Shown here: positions 24,468 to 36,740 of the stretch, one piece after another
Position numbering within the stretch: position 1 is the first letter of the stretch
Layout: every line of letters begins with the position of its first letter
Translations under genes and position numbers: made by a program
NCBI RefSeq assembly: GCF_949987535.1
Contig: NC_080067.1
Span: forward strand, 60,508,405 to 60,572,404
DNA length: 64,000 bases
Direction of reading: 5' to 3'
Source: Balaenoptera acutorostrata
Taxonomy: Eukaryota; Chordata; Mammalia; Artiodactyla; Balaenopteridae
Notes under the pieces: generated by a model
The model's database searches: none
Told to the model about the DNA's origin: nothing
The model's input: only the letters and a program-made list of their open reading frames with translations

Positions 24468-25545
24468 AATTCTCACTAATCACCCATAAGAAATTTAACC
24501 AACACTTAAAACAATTAAGAAACATACTATTTCCTATACTAAAAGTTCTAAATATGTAATGGCATAACTGTCACATTAGAAAGTAATATTTTTTTTTAAG
24601 AGATGCTGTCAATTACCTTTAAAATAGCTGTCAAATTTTTCTCCCTATTTAACATATTCTGAAGGGGTTTTAAAAATAACATTTATTTCCTTTCCAATTT
24701 TCCTCATTCCTTCAGCAAACAATGATTATTTTCCCTAGTGTCCTGAATAGAGATTGAAATCAATGTGGATTTAGGGTTTATTATTTGATTAGTTCACCTG
24801 AATCATTAATGATGTGAGCTCAACTCTTAAAATAGTTTGAAAAAAGAGTCGCTGTCACAGATCACACAAAGGGAGACTAAAAATGCAAGCCTTCATTTCT
24901 ACACATTAATATTAACTACTAACTCATGCCCTAGACCTTATTTCAGTAGAAAAATCAAATGAATTCTAAAATACGTCATGATGGTGATGTTTTTATTTAT
25001 TTTTAGTTATTTATAATTTATACTTCCCATCTTTCCAAAATATATTTGAAATTCCTTTTAATAAACACACAAGAACATAAAAGATAAAGACAAAAAGAGA
25101 TCAGGAAAGAGATAGCAAAAGGGGTAGAGATTATACTACCCAGAATCTGAGGTCAGAAGGTCACAAAGATTGAGCATTTCTTTTAGCTCTGATCTTCCTG
25201 GCAGCCAAGAGAAAAAGTGGAATAATGGATCACATATTCTCATGTCTGATGAAAGGAAATGTAATAGTTCTGCAGCTGACAGAAACTTTCCTTACACTAA
25301 ATCTTGAAGGAATTCAATTTGACATTACCTATACAAGACATATTGTGTAACATATAAAACAAAGTTTTCCTTAGCAGTTTGAAACAGAAGAAAACATGTT
25401 TTTTACAGTCATTTCTCAATGATTGCTTAATTAAAAACCAAGGAAACAATATTAAATATTAGTCCACAGAATGCTTTTAATAATAACATCGAGTCATTTA
25501 AATTTCCGCATCTAACAGACTCTGCAGACCCATCTCATTTGATGT
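24468..25545. other. Unrecognised AT-rich sequence
   Basis: No gene or repeat family recognised; no frames of note. Confidence 0.4.
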
Positions 25546-25549
25546 TTTC

Positions 25550-26140
25550 TATAGCAACATTCCTGTAACTCTCCTCTGTAACTTCTTACAGACTACTGCA
25601 TCCAGATTCCCTCCTTCTCTCATCACTCCTGTCCTGGTGTACCCCCAATGTTCTATCCTTGGCTTTTTCTTACTCAACATGTTCATTCTAAACAATTTCA
25701 TTAACACCCATGGCAACTACATACCGATGACTCAAACATCCAAATGACCATCCCAGGACTCTTAGGTCCAGTCCTTCACATCAATTCCTATATGTTTGAT
25801 AGATATCTAAAATTTATTAGGTCCCTATCAAAACCTGTTTTCCTTTTGTATTCTCTATCTTGAAAATCCACACCATTACCCAAACTTTACCAGCTCCTTC
25901 TCAATTCTACCTCCTTACTAGTTTCTATATCTATCCAATCTTTCTCATCCTTACTGTGACTGTCTTATTTCAAGCTCTTATTACCCTTCACCTTTTTATT
26001 TGTGTACATGTCTGCCTTGTCAGCAGTGAGTTCTTTGAAGACAGGAGTCTGATTCACCTTTGATCCCAGCACCCAGTACATATGGAACCCAGAATACTAT
26101 TGGTTACATAAATACATATTTGCTGAATGAATAACAAAAT
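25550..26140 (+). mobile_element. L2 LINE 3' portion
   Basis: L2 phrases in order: CAACTACATACCGATGACTCAAACATCC, TCTCATCCTTACTGTGACTG, TGTCTGCCTTGTCAGCAGTGAGTTCTTTGAAGACAGG, and CATATTTGCTGAATGAATAAC at the end. The 67-residue frame at 25860-26063 is a relic by-product. Confidence 0.8.
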
Positions 26141-26145
26141 AATCA

Positions 26146-26640
26146 TATGAGAAGGAAATGAAAGTACTGTTATGTTCTTCACATCATATTTCATCAAATT
26201 TTAGAGGCTCAATTGTAAGATATATTATTATTTTATGAGCAATTAAGCCAAAACAGAAAATATTATAAGATACAATTGATTGTGAAACATATTCTAGTTT
26301 CAGATATGGGAAAATATGAACAAAACCAAATGTGTCTTACAACTAATGAAAAATGATATATGTTGTCTAAGTTAAATTATATCAATTTACAGTGATCTCA
26401 AAACAAAACAAAACAAAAAACTAATGAGCTTTAAAGCCTCACAATAACTAGCTGATAGCACAAACCCCTGAGAACCTCTTTCTCTGGTTACTTTGTACAG
26501 CCCTGTTTAGCTCAGTTTTGATCGTAATGGTGTCATACACTTTGTGTTGTTAATTAAAGCAAGATTCACACACTCCAGGTGTTGTTTCTTCTTTCACCTT
26601 CTCCTGGTTCTATTGTGCCTATCACCAAGTCCAAAAGGAG
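26146..26640. other. Unrecognised sequence
   Basis: No gene seen. It includes a short AAAAC-type simple run at 26400-26418. Confidence 0.4.
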
Positions 26641-26642
26641 TC

Positions 26643-27004
26643 TGTCTGAATCTGCCTGGGCTGCCATAACAAAATACCATAGACTTGATGGGTGGTTAAA
26701 ACAACAGGTCTTGAGGATAGAATCTGAGATCAGGGTGCCAGCATGGTCAGGTTCTGGGGAGAGCTCTCTTCCCAGTTTGCAGATGGCTACCTTCTTACTG
26801 TGTTTTCACACGTCTGGGAGAAAAAAACTCTGTTTTCCCTTCCTCTTCTTATAAGGACACTAATCCCTTCATTGGGGCCCCACCCTCATGACTTAATCTA
26901 AACCTAAATATCTCTTAAAGACCATACCTCCAAATACTATCACACTGGGGGTTAGGGCTTCAACATATGAATTTTGAGGGGACATAAATATGCAGTCCAT
27001 AACA
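26643..27004 (-). mobile_element. MaLR-type solo LTR
   Basis: In reverse it reads TGTTATGGACTGCATAT ... TTCATATGTTGAAGCCCTAACCCCCAGTGTGATAGT ... TTATAAGAAGAGGAAG ... GGTATTTTGTTATGGCAGCCCAGGCAGA, typical of ERVL-MaLR LTRs. It has TG...CA ends. The five-base flanks GAGTC and GGGTC are similar, consistent with an old 5-bp duplication. No internal gene sequence is attached. Subfamily not assigned. Confidence 0.8.
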
Positions 27005-27990
27005 GGGTCCAAGTGAAGAGCCTGGATCAATTTCTGCTCCTACCTGGGCTTCCACTCATTTTAAAAATCTTAACTACAGGAGTCAGAGAAAATCATCTCC
27101 TTTCGTTGGTCCAGAGAAGACAGCCATCAACCTATTGCCTGCCCTCCTTATAAGGATTGTGATTTGAGGCCACACATACATGGAGTGATTCAGTAATTCA
27201 CTGATGCTTCCAAAACTTTGCTCAGTTATCCTCAGATTCTCCCAGAAGAGGTTGTTAAATGGCAGTTGTTTCTAGAGGCACACCAGGAAAATCAATACAA
27301 TTGAGGTGGGAGTGGAAGAGTTAGTCATTCATTCATTCAATGTTGACAGCACACTTACTATATGCCAGGTATTGTGTCATAGCCTTTGTCCACATATCAA
27401 AGTGGGTTTAAGTGGTATACTACTCTAGAAACATCACTTTAAATATCAGAATTCCCTCTTGAGCATTTGAAACATCTTGGAAATTTAACTCCATTTCATC
27501 ATTATTCTAGAAATCCAAACTTCCAGTTACACTTGTGCTTTAGGGAAGCAGCAAAATGGGGAGGCATTTCTAACAGTTTCTGCTCTAAAATCTCAAAAGA
27601 AAAGATTGTCATGTGATTCCTCCCCACCACACCCACTTAACACCAGAGTCAAGTAGGAAAAAAAAAAGAGCCTTTTCTGGCTTCATATCTACCCTAGAGC
27701 TGTACTTTTATGACTCACTTTCCTGTTAAAGTAACAGCTAAGGTAATAGCCTTTTTTTTTTTTTTTTTTTTTGCCTGACTTTATCTACATAAAGATACTG
27801 AAGGAAAAAAGAAAGATGAGGAATAGCATGATCCCAGACTTGTGCCAGCTATGCCAAGTTTTGCACCCTTTTCCTTTGTAAAAATTAATTATCTGTTTTT
27901 GGTAACTGTGGGCTCTTCTATGTACTTGTTCTTCTTCTATGTACAATACTTCCTCGGATCATTAACTCACCCACTGCCACTGGTACAGAA
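27005..27990. other. Unrecognised sequence with a T run
   Basis: No gene. A T run lies at 27752-27773 without a recognisable element next to it. About 27330-27390 resembles an ancient repeat start. Confidence 0.4.
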
Positions 27991-28024
27991 GATGGTGATG
28001 ATGATGATGATGATGATGATGATA
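27991..28024. repeat. (GAT)n microsatellite
   Basis: About ten GAT units (GATGGTGATGATGATG...). A 75-residue plus frame across it (27842-28069) reads the repeat as poly-Met and is not a credible gene. Confidence 0.95.
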
Positions 28025-28089
28025 GGAGAGAACTTTATATTGGTTAACGTGTTACAGGCTTTAGGCTAACTTTATTTCCAACAGTAGTC

Positions 28090-28230
28090 TCATCAAGCAG
28101 AACTCTTACTAAGTTATTCTGAGATTAAGAAAATTGCAGTTTATAGACATAAGTAATTTACCTAGGGCTAACTAGCTGGGAAATGGCAAGGCTGGGATGT
28201 GAAGCAAGGTCTGCTCATTCCAGAGCCAAA
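28090..28230 (-). repeat. MIR SINE, reverse
   Basis: CTCATCAAGCAGAA ... AGTAATTTACCTAGGGCTAACTAGCTGGGAAATGGCAAGGCTGGGATGTGAAGC is the MIR core in reverse (AAGTCACTTAACC / TAGCTGTGTGACC equivalents). Diverged. Confidence 0.7.
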
Positions 28231-28254
28231 GTATATAACTATGGTAGGTTTAGA

Positions 28255-28420
28255 CAGCTTTGGGATTTACCATCAGAAGGAACTGGGTTTAGGCCTAGCT
28301 CCAACAGTTCCTAGTCATGTGATCTTAGGCAACTTGCAGAACTTTTAAAACTGAGTGTCTTTGTTTGTAGAAATTAGTATAATATTTCCGCTTAAGGTTT
28401 GTTGCAATTATTTGTAAGTA
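28255..28420 (+). repeat. MIR SINE, forward
   Basis: ACTGGGTTTAGGCCTAGCTCCAACAGTTCCTAGTCATGTGATCTTAGGCAACTTGCAGAAC follows the MIR core. It sits head to head with the reverse MIR just upstream. Confidence 0.75.
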
Positions 28421-28555
28421 TAATAAAAAATTTTTTAAAAAACATGGCCTTAATGCGGTTACTGTTTCTTTCCTTTTAGAATTGACCTGTTGAAGATTTC
28501 TGGTGCTACTTACAGTAAATTACTGCTCTAACATTTAAAATTAAGATTTTTAAAT

Positions 28556-30066
28556 TAATAAACCCTTTATTTTATTGAACAGTTTTAGATTTATAGAAAA
28601 ATGGAACAGTTCGTTTTGTCCTTTGCAGAATATCATAGAGTAGGACTCATACAGTATGTAGACTTTCCGATTGGTTTCTTTCACTTAGCAAGACTCATTT
28701 AAGTTTCTCTCATGTATTTTCATGGCTTGATAACTCATTTCTTTTTCTATTAGTGAATAATACTCCACTGTATGTTTGTATGTGCCACAATTTTTCCATT
28801 TACCTTGGTTAATTCTAACTTGAGCAATTATGAATGTCTGCTATAAGCATTTGAGCATAGGTTTTTATGGGGACTTAAGTTTTCAAATTAAATGGGTAAG
28901 TACCTAGCAACATGATTGCTGGGTCATACAGTAAGATTATGTTTAGCTTTGTAAGAAACTGCCAAACTGTCTTTCAATATGGCTGTACCATTTTTTATTC
29001 CCAGCATCAATGATTGAGAGTTCCCAGTGCTCCACATCCTTGCCAGCACTTACTAATGTGAATTGTTTGGATTTTAGCTATTCTAACAGGTGTGTGTTGT
29101 TATCCTTGTTTTAATTTGCAATTCCCTGATGACATATGGTAGTAAGCTTCCTTTCATATACTTATTTGCCATTTGTAGATATTTTTTCATGAGGTGTCTG
29201 TTCAGCTTTTTGCCCATTGTTTAATTAGGTTGTTTTTTGTTTTTTTTTTTATAAAATAAATAGGTGCTCTTTTTTTTAATTAATTTTTTTTGGCTGTGTA
29301 GGGTCTTCGTTTCTGCGCGAGGGCTTTCTCTAGTTGTGGCAAGCGGGGGCCACTCTTCATCGCGGTGTGCAGGCCTCTCACTATCGCGGCCTCTCTTGTT
29401 GCGGAGCACAGGCTCCAGGCACGCAGGCTCAGTAGTTGTGGCTCACGGGCCGAGGTGCTCCGCAGCATGTGGGATCTTCCCAGACCAGGGCTCGAACCCG
29501 TGTCCCCTGCATTAGCAGGCAGATTCTCAACCACTGCGCCACTAGGGAAGCCCGGTTGTTCATTTTCTTAATGTTGAGTTTTTAAATTTCTTTGTATATT
29601 TTGGATACAAGTCCTTTAGTATGTGCTTCGCAAATATGTTCTACTAGTCTGTGTCTGATCTTTTCAATCTCTTCACAATGTCTTTTTTGTTCAATTTTAT
29701 TTAATTTTATTTTTTGCTATATAAGTCTCAGGTGTACAGCATTGTAATTCAGCATTGGTATAAACTACAAAGTGATCACCAGTGTCTTCACAGTGTATTT
29801 TGCACCCAGCGCCCAACTTAACTTTTTTCTTTCATGGATCGTGTTTTTGGTGGTGTATCTAAAAACTCATTGCCAAACCCAAGGTCACCTAGATTTTTCC
29901 CTATTTCATCTTCTAGAAGTTTTACAGTTTTGTATTTTACATTCAGGTCTATGATCCATTTTGCATTGATTTTAGTGAAAGGTATAAGTTATATGTCTAG
30001 ATTTATTTTTCAGATAATATTCAATTGTTCCCACATCATTTGTTGAAAAGATCCCATTTACCTGTG
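28556..30066 (-). mobile_element. Old L1 3' half, interrupted by a SINE
   Basis: The minus-strand relic carries the L1 ORF2 tail in reverse (for example AATAATACTCCACTGTATG and the CCACATCCTTGCCAGCACTTACTAATGTG block). The continuation after the SINE (from 29561) includes TTCTTAATGTTGAGTTTTTAAATTTC and CATTTGTTGAAAAGATCCCATTTACC. The SINE at 29235-29553 splits it cleanly. About 29700-29800 contains another L1 3' UTR-like stretch (TCAGGTGTACAGCATTGTAATTCAGCAT). Confidence 0.8.
29228..29560 (-). mobile_element. CHR-type SINE 3, inserted in an old L1
   Basis: A reverse SINE whose body ends at GGGAAGCC near 29552. A 7-bp duplication GGTTGTT is seen at 29228-29234 and 29554-29560, possibly shortened by decay. 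In sense, the A-tail with AATTAA is followed by about 19 unique bases (29251-29269) and then a second A run, as in SINES 5 and 7. B box GGTTCGAGCCC is intact. Confidence 0.9.
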
Positions 30067-31740
30067 TCTTTTAGACTTTTTTTTCAGTTCAAATTGCTTA
30101 AGTTTACACCGATTGAGTTCTCTTTAGCAGTTCTGCACATACTTTTACTACTGAGGGGCCACGTATTCTAAGCAACACAAAGAGTGGGTTCCAATTTGGA
30201 CCTAAATGATTGGTGATGTTTTCTTGTTTGTGACCTACAAGATAATGCTTAAAATTGCTGCAAAAATAAAATTGAATAAGAAATTGAAAATGATCTCCAA
30301 GGAAGGTCCAAGCCTCAAGGTCTTTTAAGAAAATTGCATTAGATAATTGCTTGGCAACTACCTGCCTGAAGTGTGTTCTTTCCAGCTCAAGAAAAAATAG
30401 GCTAGCTCTTTTATCTCATTCTCCACATTACCTACCAGTATATCTTTTGACAACATTCTGACTAGGTAGTAGAATTCAGTCTTGTCCAGTGGATGTTTTA
30501 GTCATTTCTGGCCCTTCTTTTCAGGCTGCTTCCACAACTCTTCCCTTCTTTCTGTTAAACATAAATTTATCAAGTGAGCCAAACGCTTTTCATACCTTCT
30601 TATTATAATCTACCAATAAGAAAAGTTGCTGAAAGATGTCACCTACTGAAAAAAAAAATGTTTGCACATTTTACAGAGTGCTACTCAATATTCAATTGCT
30701 TAGAGAATGTCAAGACAAGTTAAATAGATAAACTTAGGAGATAACTTACACCGCCATCTCCTCCTGAGCCTGCTTCTTCTGAGGTTGCCTTTTGGGGAAG
30801 GTGATGCAATTGTAACAAGAAATCAGGCTGCATTCAGCTTTATACAATGAAAACCATAAAAGTGTTTTAACCAGGGAAGGGATTTATCTTCTTATATAAC
30901 AAGAGACCTGGGTTTGGCAATTCAGCGCTGGTACCCATGTTCAAGTAAGCAGTCTCTCTCAAACTTCCTGCTTTGTTACTCCTGTTGTGTGGTCACAAAA
31001 AGGCCTCTGCCTGTCTGGCCATTGCAGCTCGATTGTAGGCAGAAAAATAAATGTGGTAGATTTATCAAGCTAACAAAATCTTCCCAGAAGTCCTGATAGT
31101 CTCCCACTTATATCTCATTAGGCAGATTTATGTCACGTGGCCACTTGTAACTACAGGAAATAAAGTAAAAATTTTATTTTTAACTGTGTGGATTGCTGCC
31201 TTATTATCTTCTTTTAATAATGAAGAAGGGGACAAAAGACAAAGGATGGCTACTTATACTGTTTGTGACGCAATTTATGCCTGCTCAACCACTTTGAAGC
31301 TTGATGGAACATAAATTGAGCAACCAACTTTAAAGAAAATCTGAAACCACAATCAGATTTTAGTTATAATTTACATGTTATAAGGTATGTAGATCCATAA
31401 CTATTTCAATGGTGGAAAAGATGACTAAATTTGATTTCCCCATAGCCCAATGTTTTTAATCAGACCATGTTATAAATTGCTTTCTATTGATACATTCTAA
31501 GGTAGGCCTGAATTATTACTATTACGTTTGAATTGGTTCCCACCCTTACAACTCTTACCCACTTCAACTTCATCCTCCAAATACCTGACTATGCCGAACT
31601 TACGTTCAACACTTTTCGATGTCTCCTCCTTCAGAAAACACAGCCGTAGCTTATTCACTAGATGAGCCCAGGCTCTCCTTAACACTCGAGGCTGAATTCT
31701 TGCCTCCTCTTCCCTCATATCTGACATTCACAGAAAAACT
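30067..31740. other. Unrecognised sequence
   Basis: No gene or clear repeat. A 60-residue frame at 30914-31096 and a 76-residue minus frame at 31497-31727 show no domain. Possible LTR-like phrases near 30900-31100 could not be placed. Confidence 0.35.
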
Positions 31741-31741
31741 T

Positions 31742-32057
31742 AAAAATAGTCCTACTGGGCTTCCCTGGTGGCGCAGTGGTTGAGAGTCTGCCTGCCAATG
31801 CAGGGGACACGGGTTCGAGCCCTGGTCTGGGAAGGTCCCACATGCCGAGAAGCAACTAGGCCCGTGAGCCACAACTACTGAGCCTGCGCGTCTGGAGCCT
31901 GTGCTCCGCAACAAGAGAGGCCGCGGCGGTGAGAGGCCCGTGCACCGTGATGAAGAGTGGCCCCCGCTTGCCACAACTAGAGAAAGCCCTCGCACAGAAA
32001 CGAAGACCCAACACAGCCAAAAATAAATTAATTAATTAATTAAAAAATAATCCTACT
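31742..32057 (+). mobile_element. CHR-type SINE 4
   Basis: The element is 31757-32042, with 15-bp flanks AAAAATAGTCCTACT (31742-31756) and AAAAATAATCCTACT (32043-32057), one mismatch. A and B boxes are intact (TGGCGCAGTGG, GGTTCGAGCCC). The tail is AATT repeats. Body close to SINES 1 and 6. Confidence 0.95.
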
Positions 32058-32490
32058 TTATGGGATTTTTACTGAAATTAAGCAAGGTGCACAGCCCAAT
32101 GTCTGGCACACAGTGCACCAAAGAGCCATTCTTTCCAGCCTCTTCTCACTTGATGTTCTTGTGACTAGATTTCCCTTTCCCATTCTCTTCCCTTCATGAG
32201 GCTAACTCCCCTTCCTTAAATTGTAACAAACAAAACTAAGAGGAAAGAAAAGCACCTCACTTGAGATATCACCTGTTCAAAGATGTCCTTTCTGGCTTTC
32301 TTCTGTGCACTCATAAGATTGTGTGACTAAATCTATCAAAGAATCCAGCTCCTCCCATTGAAATTATCTGTATGGATGTTTGTACAGCAATAGGGCTAGC
32401 CTGTTGCTTGTGCTCCTATGAACAACTGTATTGTCAGTGTTTCCAGGATCACTAGGGTATAGTAGGTGCCTCATAAATGTTTGACAAAAG
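32058..32490. other. Unrecognised sequence
   Basis: No gene seen. Around 32430-32480 the phrase CAGTGTTTCCAGGATCACTAGGGTATAGTAGGTGCCTCATAAATGTTTGA resembles an L2 or MIR 3' end. Confidence 0.4.
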
Positions 32491-32493
32491 TAA

Positions 32494-32660
32494 TACATCA
32501 GACAGGTGTCCCTTGGTATCCATGGGAAATTGCTTCCAGAAACCCCCCGGATAACAGTTCCCATGGTACTCAAGTCCCTTAGATAAAATGGCCTAGTATA
32601 ATCAGCCCTTGGATTCCATGGATTCAGAAGGCTGAGTGTATACACGTGCCCTTTAGTTAC
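32494..32660 (+). mobile_element. Tigger/MER2-type DNA transposon relic
   Basis: GTGTCCCTTGGTATCCATGGG, TTGCTTCCAGAAACCCCCCGGATA, CTCAAGTCCCTTAGATAAAATGGC and ATTCCATGGATTC match the end regions of Tigger-type mariner elements. The 93-residue minus frame at 32364-32645 is a by-product. Confidence 0.75.
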
Positions 32661-33325
32661 AGAAAAGGCAACCTTGTTTCAATATATCAAAACTATTTTC
32701 TTTATTAATCATCTAAATTCATATAGAAATTAACTTTACCAATGAAGCAAGTTTTCTCTCTTATAACTGCTGAAGAAATTGCAAAGCAAGAAAAACCAAT
32801 CATTTAGAACTTCTCAGAAAAAGCATAACATAGAATAATCTGGGGGGAGAAATGACACTGGGAAGTAAATGTTTAAAAAAACGCCCAGCTTGAAAATGAA
32901 ATGGTTTTCTTTTTCTTCTTCTTTTTTAAGTTTGCCCTCATGGTTCTAGAAAACAGTCAATGTCTAATTACAGAGTTCTTATTTTGAGTTCCTGGCAAGA
33001 GCAAATGAATTTTACCAGACTTGTATCTAGTATTTATTACACTCCTATAATATGACTGTATAATCTTTATTATTCTTCTACAAAATCTATTTTAATGTAT
33101 TGTATACAGGGTTGGCTGAGGATGCCCCTAATTCTCTTCAAATCTCAAAATTGAGAGATACCCTATGCGTCCCTCCTCCCCAACACTCATTCAGAAAATA
33201 TGGAAAGAGAAGCCAAAAACAAGTCACTTGCCCAAGATCATACAGCACTAATGTCAGTGATGGGACTAGAATTACGAAACATGATGCAAAGTATTCTTCT
33301 CTGATAGGAACTACATTGCAAACCA
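32661..33325. other. Mostly unrecognised sequence with a MIR-like core
   Basis: No gene. About 33190-33270 (AAGTCACTTGCCCAAGATCATACAGCACTAATG) is the conserved reverse MIR core. Confidence 0.5.
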
Positions 33326-33329
33326 CGTT

Positions 33330-33860
33330 GTGGTGGCTTTATTCTGTGTCAGTTTACGTGAGCTGGAACTACACTTCCCACAATCCCATTCCTTGACTAT
33401 TTTCTCATTAGAGTTGGCCCAAAAAGAAGTGTGTGAGACATTTGGAAGGCAGAAGCAAAGCAGCCTCCATTAAACTTTGAAAGTCACCATGATTAGATGT
33501 GTGGAATAGGAAAGCAAAGCGGCATGCAGATTCCAACTTGTCCTCACTGGTCCTCACTCCATGTCCAGCTCTCCCTCCCATCTGCTGATGCTGCTGACCG
33601 GTAGTGACCCCAGACACAGAAAAACAGCCTTCCATGGTCCTCTCTACCAGGGCTACCTTGTGGTCCCACTCTAGTAACTGGATGTCCCCGGGTTTAGAAG
33701 GCTTGTTAGTGGCTTTTCTCTGATTCTCTAACTCCTCCTTGCAGACCTTCCCTCCCCAGTGACTCCTACACCTGCGGGAGCTAGTATTCCACAATAAATT
33801 CCTCATTCCACGATGCTCAGAGTGTTTCTGTTTCCCTGACTGAATTCTGACTGACACACC
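33330..33860. repeat. LTR- or DNA-element-like relic, family unsure
   Basis: It starts near GAACTACACTTCCCACAATCCC and ends ATGCTCAGAGTGTTTCTGTTTCCCTGACTGAATTCTGACTGACACA, phrases found in old mammalian repeats. The 149-residue minus frame 33408-33857 covers it almost exactly but shows no domain. I treat the frame as chance. Confidence 0.45.
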
Positions 33861-35035
33861 CGATTAACACATTATTTGGTGTATCTTGCACATCGTTTTT
33901 TTTTTTTTTTTTTGAGGAACAAAAAGGCTTACTAAGCTGACATTCAGCAGATATTAATTACAACAAAAGAAGCTGTATGGCATACATTATCATATAGATT
34001 TACATATACAGATCAAGCCTTAATCCTAAAATATGTGTGTACAATGAAAACTTAATGCAAGATGGTTTTGTTTCCCAAAGAATATCGATAATTAAAGCAC
34101 ACAAAGATTAGACTTATTATTACACAAGCAAATATATGTATTAAAATAGCTAAGCTCTGCAATAGAGAATTCCCTTAAACCTGGTATTTTCCAACCTTAT
34201 TTGTTGACAGAAACTACTTTTTTTTTCAAGTGTAGGGGATGGCTTATACCTACTAGTATTCAACAAACTGATGACTCACAGTTTGCCAATTTAGGAAAAA
34301 GAGCATTTTTTTAAATATTACAATTTTAAATTACAATTTAAGGAGGATATTTGTTCTGTCCCTTGGCATGAAAAATGGAAAAGAATTCCACTGAATTTTA
34401 ATTGTAAAAGTATCAATGCTAAGAAAGACCTGGATGGCATTACCCAGTTCAAAACTTAAGCATGCTTTTGAACTGACTCAATGATTAATGACCCGTTGGT
34501 TGGCTGAATAAATGAAAGAATGAATAAAGAGCACCTCTATCCCACAATTAGTACAGAACAGGATTATTGCTATTGAAAATGAGTCTGGTTCTCCTACTTC
34601 TTTTTATTATGCACTGCCAACCCACATACAGCCAGGCTGTTTCTGAAAAATGTGGTATGAATACACCCTTCAGAATTTTTTCCACACTGACTGTAAATAT
34701 AATCTAGGTATAAATAATCAAAAGTAAATACCAGTGAGCACTTTAATCCTTTATAATAAATCAGGGAAATGGGGAGTCTATGCCTGATGATGAAGTTTTA
34801 GTTTAGGTGGGTTTTAAGTTTAGTTTTAGTGTAGGTCAAACCAGCGGTTTTCTGAAGAGGCTGCATTTTAGAAAACAGGCAGCATTTTGTCAAAGATTTG
34901 GAATTCTACTATAGAGTAGAGATTTTTGCACGTATTTCTATCTCTCCTGTTATTACGTGGTGCTGTTGTTTTACTTCAGCAAGTCAAATCAAATAAGAAC
35001 AAGATTTTTTTGTTTGTCTTTTGTTTGTTTGGTTT
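33861..35035. other. Unrecognised sequence
   Basis: It includes a T run at 33896-33913. No frames or familiar repeats. Confidence 0.4.
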
Positions 35036-35039
35036 TTTT

Positions 35040-35370
35040 TGAATGCCTACCATCCCAAGGAGCTGAGCTAGATGCTAAATAGGATAGAAAACTCAATCAT
35101 ACAAAACTCTGGCCCTTGAATAATTTCTTTTTAGTAGGGTAGTTAAGATAAATATATAAATAATTTTAATATAAGGTTAAATCTGGTAAACACCCCAGGT
35201 TAAGTGTAGGTTAAGTTCTGCCAAAGTTAGGTAGAAGAAGAGATTACCTCCAGATCGAAAGATCAGGGAAGCCTTCTTGGAGTAGGTGGCTTTTGAACCA
35301 AATCTTGAAGGAAAAGTCAGACGGGGAGTTGTGAAAGATAGTTTAACCAAACTAAGGTAGGCAAAAACCT
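35040..35370 (+). repeat. Ancient mammalian repeat, family not fixed
   Basis: GAATGCCTACCATCCCAAGGAGCTGAGCTAGATGCT ... AGGGAAGCCTTCTTGGAGTAGGTGGCTTTTGAACCAAATCTTGAAGG is a widely dispersed mammalian repeat pattern. A related copy lies at 63540-64000. Confidence 0.5.
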
Positions 35371-35623
35371 GGAAGTAAGGTCACCAGATAAAATCCAGGA
35401 TTCCTAGGTAAATTCAGATTTCAAATAAAGAAGAACAACAAATTTTGGTATAAGAATGCACCATGTACTATTTAGGACATACTTACACAAAAAATTATTT
35501 GTTGTTTATCTGAAATTAAAATTTAACTGAGGCTCCTGTATTTCTATTTGTTAAATTTGGCAACTCTACCTACAGAGGAAAATGCATGTGATATACTGGG
35601 AAAAGATGGTGGTTCAAGTGGTG

Positions 35624-36075
35624 TTATGGATTGAATTAAGCCCCCCCAAAATGATATGCTGAAGTCCTAGTCCCCAGTACCTCAGATGTGACTTTATTTG
35701 GAAATAGGGTCTTTATAGGGGCAATCAAGTTAAAATAAGTTCATTAGGGTGGGTCCTTAATTCAAAATGTCCATATAAAAGGGGGAATTTTGCACATAGA
35801 GATAGACATGCATAGAGGGAAGATGGTGTGAAGATGGAGACAGAGATTGAAATTATGCTATCATAGGCCAAGGAATGTCTGGGGCCACCAGAAGCTGGAA
35901 GAGTCAAGTTAGGAGCCTTCCTTCATCCATGGGTTTCAGAGGGAGTGTGCCCTGTTAACTCCTTGATTTCAGACCTCTAGCCTCCAGAACTGTGAGACAT
36001 TAAATTTCTATTGTTCCAAGGCACCTAGCATGTGGTACTTTGTTATGGAAGCCCCAGGAAACTAACAGAATTGGC
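35624..36075 (+). mobile_element. MaLR-type LTR (MLT1-like)
   Basis: TGTTATGGATTGAATTAAGCCC, GATATGCTGAAGTCCTAGTCCCCAGTACCTCAGATGTGACTTTATTTGGAAATAGGGTC, CCAGAACTGTGAGACATTAAATTTC and TGTGGTACTTTGTTATGGAAGCCCCAGGAAACTAACA are the standard MLT1-type order. Solo LTR, no internal region. Confidence 0.85.
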
Positions 36076-36513
36076 TATAGCCAAAGTTAGATGCCAAAAG
36101 GAAAAGACAGGAATATTTTGATCTGAGGCAAGACTATAAAGGGCCTAGAATCCTCAGGAAAAGAGTTTAAACTCCCTCTGTTTCTTGTACATTCTAAAAT
36201 GGAGAAAACTTACTGCTGGTTTCTATAGCCATGGCCATGAGGAAAACTAAGCCATGGCCCAAGTATATCTTATTTTTCTAGAACATTTATTTTATTTTTA
36301 TCTGAAAATAAAACAACAGAAAAGGGATATATTATGAAGTAAAATGCAAAATATGAACAAATTTTTAGGACAGAATAAGACTTGAAATAAATTTTAAGTT
36401 CTATTTCCCACTTCAGTTTAGCCCCCTAAGTCCTCAGAAATAATATCTTATATTCTTTCTTTATTAAAACTTTAGTGAAAAAGTTCAAGAAGCAGTATTT
36501 AATTAGTGAAGAG

Positions 36514-36740
36514 CCACAGAAGTTTTATTTTTTATTTTTATTTTTTTTTGAAGTTCTTAAATAGAGGGCTTTATTTATTTTTTAAATTTTTTTATACAGC
36601 AGGTTCTTATTAGTTATCCACTTTATACATATTAGTGTATATATGTCAATCCCAATCTCCCATTTCATCCCACCACCACTTTCCCCCCTTGGTGTCCATA
36701 CATTTGTTCTCTACATCTGTGTCTCTATTTCCCACAGAAG
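36514..36740 (-). mobile_element. L1-D: short 5'-truncated L1 3' end with extra 3' sequence
   Basis: The L1 part is about 36570-36731 and matches the 3' UTR of L1-B in reverse. Flanks CCACAGAAG occur at 36514-36522 and 36732-36740. In sense order it has the L1 3' UTR, a first A-rich tail (with AATAAATAAA), about 20 unique bases (36550-36569) and a second A run (36523-36549). Confidence 0.88.

Noticed and set aside
27991..28024. Possible poly-Met/poly-Asp coding repeat
   Set aside because: A GAT microsatellite read in one frame; no supporting gene.
33408..33857. 149-residue minus-strand frame
   Set aside because: It coincides with an old repeat-like segment, has no domain or codon signal, and no splice or promoter context.
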